Part shown: in pieces, positions 28,314 to 36,802 of the stretch
How positions within the stretch are numbered: the stretch's first letter is position 1
How the letters are laid out: each line of letters starts with the position of its first letter
NCBI GenBank assembly: GCA_965199235.1
Contig: CBDAQU010000002.1
Coordinates: forward strand, 2,728,001 to 2,792,000
Reading direction: 5' to 3'
Source of the DNA: BOG-908 sp965199235
Lineage (GTDB): Bacteria > Pseudomonadota > Alphaproteobacteria > Acetobacterales > Acetobacteraceae
Length of the DNA stretch: 64,000 bases
Notes under the pieces: generated by a model
What the model was told of the DNA's origin: nothing
The model's database searches: none
The model's input: only the letters and a program-made list of their open reading frames with translations
Program-made: the position numbers and the translations under genes

Positions 28314-28348
28314 CCGCCTGGATTGCAACGATCGGTGGGTCACACACA

Positions 28349-29404
28349 ATGCGCATACTCCTGACCGGCGGCTGCGGCTTCATCGGTTCTGCGGTGATCA
28401 GGCATCTGCTGCGGCATACCGGGCATGACGTCGTGAACGTGGACAAGATGACCTATGCGGCATCGCTGGACGCGCTTGAGGAGGGGCAGGGCCATGCCAG
28501 GCATCGCCTGGTGCGCGCCGACATCGCCGACGGCGCCGCGCTGCGCCAGGTTTTCGAGGAGGCTGCGCCGGATGCGGTGATGCACCTGGCGGCTGAAAGC
28601 CACGTGGACCGGTCGATCGACGGCCCCGGCGACTTCATCCAGACCAACGTGGTCGGCAGTTTCGTGTTGCTGGAGGCTGCGCGCGCCTATTGGAGCCGTC
28701 TCGACGGCGATGCGCGCGCACGATTCCGGTTTCACCACATCTCGACCGATGAGGTGTTCGGGGCGCTCGAGGAAGGCGACCCGCCGTTTACGGAAACGAC
28801 GCCGTACGATCCGCGCAGCCCCTACTCCGCCAGCAAAGCCGCGTCCGACCATCTGGCGCGCGCCTGGATGCATACCTACGGGCTGCCGGTGATCGTCAGC
28901 AACACGACCAATAATTACGGACCTTGGCAGTTTCCGGAAAAGCTGATCCCGCTCGTGCTGCTCAACGCGCTGCACGGGCAGCCTCTGCCGGTCTACGGCA
29001 CCGGCCGCAACCAGCGGGACTGGCTCTACGTCGACGACCATGCAGAAGCCCTGCTGGCCGTGCTGGAGCGCGGCGCGCCTGGGCAGACCTACGCGATCGG
29101 CGCGGGCCAGCCACGCCGCAACATCGACGTCGTGCACGGCATCTGCGCCGTGCTGGACGAGATGCTGCCTGACCCGCAGGGCGCCAGATCGCGCCTGATC
29201 ACCCACGTTGCCGATCGTCCGGGCCATGATTTCCGCTACGAGATCGATGCCGCCCATGCGAGGACAGCCCTGGGCTGGCATGCCGCCCATGATTTCGAGA
29301 ACGGGCTGCGACGCACGATAGCCTGGTACCTCGCCCACCGGGAATGGTGGGAAACGATACGCGCCGGTCGATATTCGGGGCAGCGACTCGGCGCGGCGGC
29401 GTAG
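28349..29404 (+). CDS. rfbB: dTDP-glucose 4,6-dehydratase
   Basis: Second step of dTDP-L-rhamnose synthesis. Extended SDR of 351 residues: NAD-binding MRILLTGGCGFIGSAVIRHL, HLAAESHVDRSIDGP, catalytic Y-x3-K in SPYSASKAASDHL, and ISTDEVFG with the Thr-Asp-Glu triad. ATG 28349 is preferred to the open frame from 28247 because the Rossmann motif begins immediately after it. First gene of rfbB-A-C-D. Confidence 0.96.
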   Translation: MRILLTGGCGFIGSAVIRHLLRHTGHDVVNVDKMTYAASLDALEEGQGHARHRLVRADIADGAALRQVFEEAAPDAVMHLAAESHVDRSIDGPGDFIQTNVVGSFVLLEAARAYWSRLDGDARARFRFHHISTDEVFGALEEGDPPFTETTPYDPRSPYSASKAASDHLARAWMHTYGLPVIVSNTTNNYGPWQFPEKLIPLVLLNALHGQPLPVYGTGRNQRDWLYVDDHAEALLAVLERGAPGQTYAIGAGQPRRNIDVVHGICAVLDEMLPDPQGARSRLITHVADRPGHDFRYEIDAAHARTALGWHAAHDFENGLRRTIAWYLAHREWWETIRAGRYSGQRLGAAA

Positions 29405-29414
29405 AGGGATAAGA

Positions 29415-30296
29415 ATGACCATGAAGGGCATCGTGCTGGCGGGCGGGTCGGGCACCAGGCTGCATCCGGTGACGCTCGGCACGTCCAAGCAGCTTCTGCC
29501 GGTCTATGACAAGCCGATGATCTACTACCCTCTGACGGTGCTCATGCTGGCGGGCATCCGCGACATCCTGATCATCTCCACACCGGACGACCTGCCCCAG
29601 TTCCGCCGCCTGCTTGGCGATGGCGCGTCGCTCGGCCTGCGCTTCGGCTTTGCCGAGCAGCAGCGGCCGGAAGGCATCGCCCAGGCTTTCCTGATCGCCG
29701 ACGAGTGGCTTGCCGGCCAGCCCTGCGCGCTGGTCCTGGGCGACAACCTGATCTTCGGCGAGCACCTGTCCACCTCCTTCCGCGCCGCGGCACTGCGGCC
29801 GGAGGGGGCGACGGTGTTCGCCTATCAGGTGCGCGATCCCGAGCGTTATGGCGTGGTGGTATTCAATGATGCCGGACTGCCGGACGACATCGTCGAAAAA
29901 CCCAGTGTTCCGCCGTCTTCCTGGGCGGTGACCGGCCTGTATTTCTACGATGCCCGGGTGACGGAGTTTGCACGGGCCGTCAAACCTTCGGCACGCGGAG
30001 AACTCGAGATCACCGACCTCAACCGCATGTACCTGGACGAGGGCAGCCTGCAGGTGGAGAAGCTCGGCCGTGGCTGCGCCTGGCTGGATGCGGGCACGCC
30101 GGACAGCCTGCTGCAGGCGGCAAGCTTCGTTCAGACGATCCAGTCGCGCCAGGGCATGCTGGTCGGCTGCCCGGAGGAAGTCGCCTACCGCATGGGGTAT
30201 ATTGACGTGTCCTCGCTGCACGGCCATGCGCGCCGGCTTGGCAAGACGGATCTGGGACGGCTGCTGAAGGACGTGGCGGATGGCGTGCACGCCTGA
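29415..30296 (+). CDS. rfbA: Glucose-1-phosphate thymidylyltransferase
   Basis: First step of dTDP-rhamnose synthesis. 293 residues; nucleotide-binding GIVLAGGSGTRLHPVTLGTS-type N-terminus with KQLLPVYDKPMIYYPL, then LVLGDNLIFGEHL and EITDLNRMYL. Eleven bases separate it from rfbB, with a GAGGG before the start. About 88 bases before rfbC hold no clear signal. Confidence 0.97.
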   Translation: MTMKGIVLAGGSGTRLHPVTLGTSKQLLPVYDKPMIYYPLTVLMLAGIRDILIISTPDDLPQFRRLLGDGASLGLRFGFAEQQRPEGIAQAFLIADEWLAGQPCALVLGDNLIFGEHLSTSFRAAALRPEGATVFAYQVRDPERYGVVVFNDAGLPDDIVEKPSVPPSSWAVTGLYFYDARVTEFARAVKPSARGELEITDLNRMYLDEGSLQVEKLGRGCAWLDAGTPDSLLQAASFVQTIQSRQGMLVGCPEEVAYRMGYIDVSSLHGHARRLGKTDLGRLLKDVADGVHA

Positions 30297-30384
30297 TCCC
30301 GATGGCAGTGGCGTTTGACCATCTCGTCCGCCGTGCTGCATTTTTGGCGCGCTGTGACGAAGGCTGTCTGCCTGGAGGGATGTG

Positions 30385-30942
30385 ATGAGGATCGAGACGT
30401 TCGACATCCCTGGCCCGCTCCTGATCACGCCGCCACGGTTCGGTGACGATCGCGGCTATTTCACCGAGACCTACTCCGCGCCGCGGCTGGCCGAGGCTGG
30501 CATCACCGCGCCGTTCATCCAGGACAATCAGAGTTTTTCCGCCGCGCGCTTCACCGTGCGCGGCCTGCATTGCCAGGTGGCGCCGTATGCGCAGGGCAAG
30601 CTGGTGCGGGTGCTGCGCGGCGCCATCTGGGACGTGGCGGTGGACGCACGTTACGGCTCGCCGAGCTTCGGCCGGCACGCGGCTGCATCCCTGTCGGCGG
30701 AGAACGGCAGCCAGCTCTGGGTGCCACCCGGGTTTCTCCACGGCTTCTGCACCGTGGAGCCGGATACCGAGGTGGCCTACAAGGTGACCGCCATCTATGA
30801 CCGTGCAAGCGAGCGTGGCGTGATCTGGACCGATCCCGTGCTTGCGCTGCCCTGGCCGGTGCCGGAGGGGTCGGCCGTCTTATCGGGTAAGGACATGGTG
30901 CTGCCTGGCTGGAACGCCGCTCCTGCCTGGTTTACCGTGTGA
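30385..30942 (+). CDS. rfbC: dTDP-4-dehydrorhamnose 3,5-epimerase
   Basis: Third step of dTDP-rhamnose synthesis. 185 residues of cupin fold with PRFGDDRGYFTETYS, FIQDNQSFSAARFTVRGLHC, the catalytic histidine in RGLHCQ, and WVPPGFLHGFCTV. ATG 30385 has GGAGGG five bases upstream; a GTG one codon earlier is too close to it. The stop overlaps rfbD. Confidence 0.95.
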   Translation: MRIETFDIPGPLLITPPRFGDDRGYFTETYSAPRLAEAGITAPFIQDNQSFSAARFTVRGLHCQVAPYAQGKLVRVLRGAIWDVAVDARYGSPSFGRHAAASLSAENGSQLWVPPGFLHGFCTVEPDTEVAYKVTAIYDRASERGVIWTDPVLALPWPVPEGSAVLSGKDMVLPGWNAAPAWFTV

Positions 30943-31844
30943 TGGCGCCGGTCCTGGTCACCGGCGGCACGGGGCAGCTCGCGACCGCGCTGGCCGCAGC
31001 CCGGCCGGCCGGGGTGCACGTGGTGGGCCGACCGGACTTCGACCTCGACCGGCCCGACACGATACGCGAGGTGCTGAATGCCTGTCGGCCGGCGCTGGTG
31101 GTCAACGCTGCGGCCTGGACCGCCGTTGACGCGGCGGAGGCTTCGGCGGACGCGGCGGACCGCGCCAACCATCTTGGCCCGGCACTGCTGGCGCAGCATT
31201 GCGCGATGCTTGGCATCCCGCTGGTGCACATCTCGACCGATTACGTCTTCGACGGGATGAAACATGCCCCTTACGTAGAAACCGATCCGACCAACCCGAC
31301 CGGCGTGTACGGCGCGACCAAACTGGCGGGCGAGCAGGCGGTACTCGCAGCCAACCCGCAGGCGGTGATCTTGCGGACGTCGTGGGTGTATGCGCGGTCC
31401 GGCAAGAACTTCGTCCTGACGATGCTCGACGCGGGCCGGCGTTTGCAGCAGCTTCGCGTCGTGGCCGATCAGGTCGGCTGCCCGACCAACGCCGACGATC
31501 TCGCTTGCGCTGTTCTTGCCGTATGCGACCGTCTGCTCTCCTTGCGGGGCGCGGATCATCGCCTGGGTGGGGTGTACCACGCCGCGGGAACCGGAGAGAC
31601 GAGCTGGCACGGTTTTGCCGTGGCCATCTTCGAAGCGGCACGGCCGCATGGCTGGCCGCAGCCGCACGTGCATGCCATCGCCACCGCCGACTGGCCAACG
31701 CCTGCGCGCAGACCGCCCGATTCGCGACTGGAGTGCGGCAGGTTGAACGATGTGTTCGGGGTAAGACTGCCCCACTGGCGGGCGAGCCTGAACGAGGCTG
31801 TGGCTGCAATTTGCGCGCGTAAACCGGTTCGCCCGGACGTTTGA
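30942..31844 (+). CDS. rfbD: dTDP-4-dehydrorhamnose reductase
   Basis: Final step of dTDP-L-rhamnose synthesis. About 300 residues: APVLVTGGTGQLATALA dinucleotide site, VNAAAWTAVDAAEAS, YVFDGMKHAPYVETD and catalytic TGVYGATKLAGEQAV. ATG 30942 overlaps the rfbC stop (TGATG); GTG 30939 is one codon earlier. It is followed after six bases by a rhamnosyltransferase-like gene. Confidence 0.95.
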   Translation: MAPVLVTGGTGQLATALAAARPAGVHVVGRPDFDLDRPDTIREVLNACRPALVVNAAAWTAVDAAEASADAADRANHLGPALLAQHCAMLGIPLVHISTDYVFDGMKHAPYVETDPTNPTGVYGATKLAGEQAVLAANPQAVILRTSWVYARSGKNFVLTMLDAGRRLQQLRVVADQVGCPTNADDLACAVLAVCDRLLSLRGADHRLGGVYHAAGTGETSWHGFAVAIFEAARPHGWPQPHVHAIATADWPTPARRPPDSRLECGRLNDVFGVRLPHWRASLNEAVAAICARKPVRPDV

Positions 31845-31850
31845 GCGGCC

Positions 31851-32774
31851 ATGGAGACGCGCTGCGACGTGGCCATCCTGCTCTCCACCCATAACGGATC
31901 GGCCTATCTTGCCGAGCAGCTCGACAGCCTGCTGTCGCAATCGCACACCGACTGGCAGGTTTTCTGGCGCGATGACGGGTCAGAGGACGACACCGCCTCG
32001 TTGATGAGGGGCTTTGCCGATTCGGCAGGGCAGGGGCGGGTGGTGGACCTGAACGACGATGTCGGCCATGTCGGCATCAAGGCCAGCTTTCTCGGGCTGC
32101 TGCGCCGGGCGCCGCGGGACCGCGTCGTGGCCTTTGCCGATCAGGACGATGTCTGGCTGCCGGACAAGCTGGCCCGCGGCGTGGCGGGACTGCAGTCGTT
32201 GCCGGCAGGGCAAGCTGGGCTTTATTGCGCCAGGCAGTACCTGGTGTCCGCCGACCTCAGCCCGATCCGGATCAGCGCGCAGGTGAAGGGTCCGCTTGGG
32301 TTTCCCAAATCGATGACCCAGAACGTGGCGACCGGCTGCACGGTGATGCTGAACGCATCAGCGACGGCGTTGCTGGCCGACGCGCGCGAGCCGGACCGGA
32401 CGCTTCACGACTGGTGGGCCTATCTTCTGGTCACCGCTGCGGGAGGCGAGGTGATTTTCGACGACGTGCCGACGGTGATGTACCGGCAGCACTCCGCCAA
32501 CGCGGTTGGCGTGCCGAAATCGCCCAGAAAACGCGCCTGGGCGGCGCTACGCCGGGGTCCGAACACGTTCATGAGCACGTTTCGGGCGCATATGGATGCT
32601 CTGCAGGCCCATCAGGACGTGCTGAGTCCCCAGGCCCGCAAGGATTTGGCGCTGCTCGCTTCGGGCCTGCATGATGGTTGGCCCAAGCGGCTGCAGGCGC
32701 TCGCACTTCCTGGATTTCAGCGCCAGAGCTGGGCGGAGACCCAGTTGTTTCGGCTGTGGTTCCTGCTCGGCTAG
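31851..32774 (+). CDS. Family 2 glycosyltransferase, probable rhamnosyltransferase
   Basis: 307 residues with GT-A motifs AILLSTHNGSAYLAEQLDSL, WRDDGSEDDT, FADQDDVWLPDKL and a late LHDWWAYLLVTAAGGEV. The ADQDDVW form of the D-x-D site is common in rhamnosyltransferases of the RgpB/WbbL type. Its position six bases after rfbD supports use of dTDP-rhamnose, though the acceptor is unknown. Its TAG stop marks the left end of a composite intergenic repeat. Confidence 0.82.
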   Translation: METRCDVAILLSTHNGSAYLAEQLDSLLSQSHTDWQVFWRDDGSEDDTASLMRGFADSAGQGRVVDLNDDVGHVGIKASFLGLLRRAPRDRVVAFADQDDVWLPDKLARGVAGLQSLPAGQAGLYCARQYLVSADLSPIRISAQVKGPLGFPKSMTQNVATGCTVMLNASATALLADAREPDRTLHDWWAYLLVTAAGGEVIFDDVPTVMYRQHSANAVGVPKSPRKRAWAALRRGPNTFMSTFRAHMDALQAHQDVLSPQARKDLALLASGLHDGWPKRLQALALPGFQRQSWAETQLFRLWFLLG

Positions 32775-32974
32775 GGCAGCGTCCTGCAGGCTGTGACAGT
32801 CGGAACGACGAGATTGCTCGCAGACAAACGCTAGACCGGTTTTACGCCCGCTACTCGCGGACGTGCGTGGAACCGGTCTAGAGCCTGATCGCGTCCGGTA
32901 GCCGAAGCGATCAGGCTCTAGCTCTGTGTTTTGGCGAGCCTGTTCATCGTGGTTGAAGATCACCCTGAAGCGAT
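32772..32974 (+). repeat. CTAGACCGGT-family 3'-end repeat, copy 3 (composite, largest)
   Basis: Spans the whole gap between two convergent genes, from the GT2 stop to the RluA-type stop. Inverted arms CTAGACCGGTT (32831-32841) and AACCGGTCTAG (32871-32881) form module 1. Module 2 is a perfect 15-bp inverted repeat, CTAGAGCCTGATCGC (32878-32892) with GCGATCAGGCTCTAG (32907-32921) and a 14-base loop. To the right, GTTTTGGCGAGCC is the mirror of the left arm, so this copy looks like two elements head to head. A related module 2 occurs at 60188-60200. Confidence 0.8.
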
Positions 32975-33651
32975 CATGCCCAGGATGGGATGGTTGGCCG
33001 TTTCCAGCCCAGCTGGGTGAGGGACGGCCACATGTGCTCCGGTGGCGTGGCGGTGGCGCGGACCGGGTCGGCAAGATCGAGCTGGATGGAGCGGGCCAGC
33101 AGATGCAGCCTGCCTGCTCCGTTTCCATAGACCGGGTCGCCGAGCAGCGGGCAGCCCAGATTGGCGCAGTGGATCCGGATCTGGTGCGTGCGTCCGGTCC
33201 TCGGGTGAAGCTCGAGCCAGCTCAGGCCGCCGGCACTGCCCAGGGTTCGCCAGTCCGTCACCGCGCGGTCGCCATCCGGCGCCACGATCATGCGCCAGCC
33301 GGTCTCGGTGCTGTGCTTCTTCAGGCTGGCCTTTGTGGTGCCGGCAGTGGTCGGCGGCGCACCTTGGACGATGGCCCAGTAGGTCTTGAGCGCCCGGCCA
33401 GCCGCGAACTCGGCCTGCGCCGCATGCAGGGCCGCACGCCGGAGGGCGATCAGCAGGCATCCCGAGGTATCGGCGTCGAGCCTGTGCGCCAGCCAGGGCC
33501 CATCCCGCCGGCGGCTCAGCTGCGGAAAATAGGTCTCCACCGAACGGGTCGTGCGCGGCCCGCCATGCACGGGCAGCCCGGACGGCTTGTCGACCACGAC
33601 GTAATTGCGGTTCTGGAACAGGATCGTCGGTGAGGCCGGCTGTGTTGACAC
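32974..33651 (-). CDS. RluA-family RNA pseudouridine synthase
   Basis: 225 residues. The catalytic aspartate lies in AHRLDADTSGCLLIA, preceded by VVVDKPSGLPVHGG and followed by ELHPRTGRTHQIRIHCANLG, the RluA-family core. No S4 domain is present, so it resembles RluA (23S/tRNA) more than RluC/D. The start is GTG 33651 with GGGAT upstream. Upstream lies the broken RNA methyltransferase gene and then the AT-rich island. Exact RNA target unknown. Confidence 0.88.
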   Translation of the reverse strand: MSTQPASPTILFQNRNYVVVDKPSGLPVHGGPRTTRSVETYFPQLSRRRDGPWLAHRLDADTSGCLLIALRRAALHAAQAEFAAGRALKTYWAIVQGAPPTTAGTTKASLKKHSTETGWRMIVAPDGDRAVTDWRTLGSAGGLSWLELHPRTGRTHQIRIHCANLGCPLLGDPVYGNGAGRLHLLARSIQLDLADPVRATATPPEHMWPSLTQLGWKRPTIPSWA

Positions 33652-33678
33652 GGATCGATCCCAGGCAGGTGCCGCCCC

Positions 33679-33822
33679 ATGCAGACCGACACGATCTGCG
33701 GCGCCAACGCGGTTGCCGCCCTGTTCAGGCGACGCCCCGAGGCGGCATTGCGGCTATACTACACCGAAGGCGACGTAGCCGCGCGCCCTGCGGTCGATCA
33801 CGCCCTGGAGGTTTGCCTCTGA
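33679..33822 (+). pseudogene. Truncated TrmH/SpoU-type RNA methyltransferase (N-terminal fragment)
   Basis: A 47-codon frame from ATG 33679 reads TDTICGANAVAALFRRRPEA and LRLYYTEGDVAARPAVDHAL, which matches the small N-terminal substrate-binding domain found ahead of SpoU methylase domains, then stops at TGA 33822. The SAM-binding knot domain is missing. Base composition changes to AT-richer right after the break, so the gene was probably cut by the insertion that brought the neighbouring island. The family call rests on a short segment. Confidence 0.55.
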
Positions 33823-34169
33823 CTGTGGAACAGCGTGGAAAATACTCAATGCTGTTTGACATCCGCCTGGAGAAGGACGATGACCTGCAATTAAGCAATT
33901 CCTCTCCACGACTGACAACGACAGTATACAGCAGACTTACCTTTCCGCAAGCGCATGTCCTGGCGCATAAATAGCACGGCTGGAGGTTCGCTACTGACGT
34001 CGAGTTGACTTGCTAGCCGAGTGAGCGGTGCAGTTTTCCCGCCTCCGAAGGTTTGGTGCTCACGTTGTTCTCCATCGGCAAACGGAGAGGTCGGCTTGCG
34101 CCTCAAAGGTAATGTGGCAAGCTAGCTTTCACCCTGGTCTTTGACACTTTGGCACCACTAGGAACATCC
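33823..34169. other. Left flank of the AT-rich island, no gene
   Basis: About 350 bases of visibly lower GC than the surroundings between the broken methyltransferase and the sulfotransferase. Short frames here have no recognisable content. A GTTGACTT near 34010 and a TTTGACAC near 34140 could be -35-like, but no convincing -10 partner is seen. No tRNA or IS end was found. Confidence 0.5.
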
Positions 34170-35195
34170 ATGTCGTCGGCTGAGAACCTAAACCTGTTAA
34201 AAGTAAGAATGCGTCGCAGGCTTACAGATCGCACCGCGCGAGCGATCGACGTGGGATTAGGCTCGCTTCACGCGTCTCGACATCTGCTGTTTGTGAGCGG
34301 CTTTTGGCGTAGCGGCACAACATGGTTTCAGGAGCTGATAGCTAAAAACCTGAACGCTAAGACAGTCTTCGAGCCGCTGTCACCGATGAACCCCAGCCGA
34401 TATAAGAGGCTGATCGCGCTTGGGTACAACGAGCATCATCTTCGCGAAGCTTACATACCAGGACGAGCCGAACCAGACGACCCTTTGTGGCTGGATCTAG
34501 ATGGTTATTTTCAAGGCACACTGAGTAGCCGATCATCCATAAGGGCGCGAGAAAGCATCTGGGAGTCTTTTCGACGCGACATCATTCTTAAAGACGTGCG
34601 CCTGCAAGCAAACCTGGCGTCTATCCACAGTCGTTATGGTGTTCCAGTCGTCCATATACGTCGGCACCCTTGCGCCATAGTCCACAGCTTCGCAAGAAGC
34701 AAATGGGACTGGACATTCGAAAACGTTCGGCTTGCGGACATAATCTCGCCTCTCATGGAAGACCTTGGCGCAACAGGAGATTACAGCGTATTATCCACTC
34801 CTGAGTTTGACATCGATGCAACCTCGAGGATTGCGGCGTATTGGGCTGCCACCGAGCGCATTGCTGAACATCTGATTGGCAAATACGAATGGGGAAGAAT
34901 AGTTCCTTACGGTCGGATTGTCGAGTCTAGACAGGATGTCATTGCGGAAACATGCGCGTTGGTTGGACGAGCACCGACGCTCTCGAACAATGTGGACTTC
35001 GACTCTATAACGACTGTTTCCACTTCGTGGGGCGTGGACAGCGGACGTAGGGCGGTGAGCTGGCGAGAGGGGCTTAGCTCGACAGACATAACTCGTATCA
35101 TCGAAATTGCTGGCGCAGTGTTTCCCAACGTGGCCGGTGGGCTGAAAGCTCGCGTGAATTCATCTGCACAAGAAGCATATGGCTTCGCAACCTAA
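34170..35195 (+). CDS. Sulfotransferase-family protein
   Basis: 341 residues. The 5'-phosphosulfate-binding loop is LLFVSGFWRSGTTWFQELIA (about residues 43-62); the 3'-phosphate site is VVHIRRHPCAIVHSFARSKW (about residues 167-186). These are the two PAPS-contact motifs of carbohydrate-type sulfotransferases. ATG 34170 follows AGGA by seven bases. Codon use is AT-rich and unlike the flanking core genes, pointing to horizontal transfer. Its TAA stop directly abuts the stop of the convergent flippase gene. It may sulfate a surface polysaccharide or Nod-factor-like glycan; the target is unknown. Confidence 0.8.
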   Translation: MSSAENLNLLKVRMRRRLTDRTARAIDVGLGSLHASRHLLFVSGFWRSGTTWFQELIAKNLNAKTVFEPLSPMNPSRYKRLIALGYNEHHLREAYIPGRAEPDDPLWLDLDGYFQGTLSSRSSIRARESIWESFRRDIILKDVRLQANLASIHSRYGVPVVHIRRHPCAIVHSFARSKWDWTFENVRLADIISPLMEDLGATGDYSVLSTPEFDIDATSRIAAYWAATERIAEHLIGKYEWGRIVPYGRIVESRQDVIAETCALVGRAPTLSNNVDFDSITTVSTSWGVDSGRRAVSWREGLSSTDITRIIEIAGAVFPNVAGGLKARVNSSAQEAYGFAT

Positions 35196-36698
35196 TTAGG
35201 ACCGCTGGATGGCTGATCTGATGCGAGAGGAAAACTCATTCCATACTAGAGGCATCGTCCAGCGAACAAGAACCGCGTAAAGCATGATCGAGGTGACAGC
35301 TACCACTAGAACCCGGCTGATGGGCGCGCTCATGGGTAGAAGATGAGACAACGATATCCCTGAACCTGTCGCTACTGCTGCAAACATAGTGGGTTTTACG
35401 TAAATGCTTGCTACGTCGCTGATGGTCAGACCGAGCCGACGATATACTCCGAAAACAAATGGTGGCTGTGTAAGAACATAATGTAGGAACACCCCTGCGG
35501 CTGTGCCGATCGAGCCTTTGAGAAGAGTTCCTATCGAGACGAGGGTGAAAAACACTGGAAGCTGAGTCATCTGATTGTTCAGCCTCGCTCTAAACTCGCC
35601 GCGAGACGTTAAGAGCGAACCTGCTATCCAAGAAACTGCGTCGAACGCCAAGCCGATGCTGAGCAATTGTATGATCGGGATGGAGCCATCCCAATGATGT
35701 GCAAAAAAACGTTTGACTAATGGGTCCGCGACAGCAGCTTGGATAAATGCAAGAGGCATAATCGTATATGACACAAGGATGGATGCCTTCAAGGCGGCTT
35801 CACCTTGGCGCTTTGGATCATTCTTCAGTTGCACCAGCGTTGGCAGCACCACCCCGCTCAGGTTACCCGCGAGCATCCATAACGGTTGGGCGGCTAGGCG
35901 GAAGCCAAAATAATATTTTCCGACCGCAGTCTCGCCTGAAAGAAGACCCAGGACTAGATAATCTCCTTGAGAGATAACCGCTGAAATCATCCGGGTCGCA
36001 AAGGTTATCGCGGAGTTTCCGACCAGGAACCTCCAGCGCTTTATTTTGAAGGCGAAATTCAGTGGCATTGAGGAGCGTGCAGCTGCCGACCAGATGACCG
36101 CTCGTAAAACAGAAACAATGGGCACCGGCACGACAAAGCTATAAGCTTTGAAGCCAAGCCACGCGAATAAGATGGTCAGTGCAGCCTGTGTTAATGCTTC
36201 AAACGCTCCCCAAATGGCTAAAAACTCAAACCGAAGTTTAGCTCGCAGTGCAGCGCCTGGAACGATGGCAAACGCGCCGATCGGCATAGAGGCCCCGGAG
36301 ATCAGCAGCAGTCCGACCAATCCCGGCGCCTTGAAGGCTGCTGCAGCAAGAGGGGCCGCCGCAGCCACAACCGCGCCAGAAACAACAAACAGCAAGAACA
36401 TGATCCAAAATGCGGGTCCGCTCCATAACGACAACTTGTCTTTACGTTGGAGCAGAACGTCCTCGACGCCCACGTTAGTGATCGCCTGTGCGATGTTGGT
36501 AACGCTCGAAGCAAGACCAATCATGCCAAAGTCCGCCGGCTGCAGTAGTGCTGCCAATGCCAATTGACTAAGCAAGCTCGTGGCGCGAGCTATTATGTTC
36601 TGCGCGAAAAGCCAGACAAGGCCGTGGATTGCGCGCCGGCTTAGGTTTGCACCCTCGAAAGGTCGTCTTTTTGAGTAAGCCAACCGTTTCTCTGTCAC
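35196..36698 (-). CDS. Wzx-type oligosaccharide flippase (lipopolysaccharide/exopolysaccharide exporter)
   Basis: 500 residues with about 12-14 hydrophobic helices, starting LSRRAIHGLVWLFAQNIIAR and including QPADFGMIGLASSVTNIAQA, which is typical of PST/WzxC flippases of the MVF superfamily. It would turn lipid-linked sugar units across the inner membrane. The start is GTG 36698. Codon use is AT-rich like the sulfotransferase. No polymerase or glycosyltransferase accompanies it on the island, so it may serve the cluster at 25-33 kb or be a leftover of a larger acquired locus. Confidence 0.87.
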   Translation of the reverse strand: MTEKRLAYSKRRPFEGANLSRRAIHGLVWLFAQNIIARATSLLSQLALAALLQPADFGMIGLASSVTNIAQAITNVGVEDVLLQRKDKLSLWSGPAFWIMFLLFVVSGAVVAAAAPLAAAAFKAPGLVGLLLISGASMPIGAFAIVPGAALRAKLRFEFLAIWGAFEALTQAALTILFAWLGFKAYSFVVPVPIVSVLRAVIWSAAARSSMPLNFAFKIKRWRFLVGNSAITFATRMISAVISQGDYLVLGLLSGETAVGKYYFGFRLAAQPLWMLAGNLSGVVLPTLVQLKNDPKRQGEAALKASILVSYTIMPLAFIQAAVADPLVKRFFAHHWDGSIPIIQLLSIGLAFDAVSWIAGSLLTSRGEFRARLNNQMTQLPVFFTLVSIGTLLKGSIGTAAGVFLHYVLTQPPFVFGVYRRLGLTISDVASIYVKPTMFAAVATGSGISLSHLLPMSAPISRVLVVAVTSIMLYAVLVRWTMPLVWNEFSSRIRSAIQRS

Positions 36699-36802
36699 CT
36701 GCGCATTGCCTTTCGAGCTGCTCGTCAGACCAATGCCACACCGTGGATGCTAAATTGGCGGCTCACTTCTGGTTTAGTTTGCAAACAAACGCAAAGTTCT
36801 CA

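Noticed and set aside
32772..32974. An insertion sequence or its remnant
   Set aside because: No transposase coding sequence or IS-type terminal repeats with target duplication; the structure is that of a short non-coding repeat.
33630..33974. 114-codon frame spanning the rluA upstream region into the island
   Set aside because: Crosses the composition break, has no motif, and competes with the better-supported methyltransferase fragment in another frame.
33652..34169. A tRNA gene or attachment site at the island border
   Set aside because: No cloverleaf-like sequence or repeated att-like segment could be found by eye on either side of the island.
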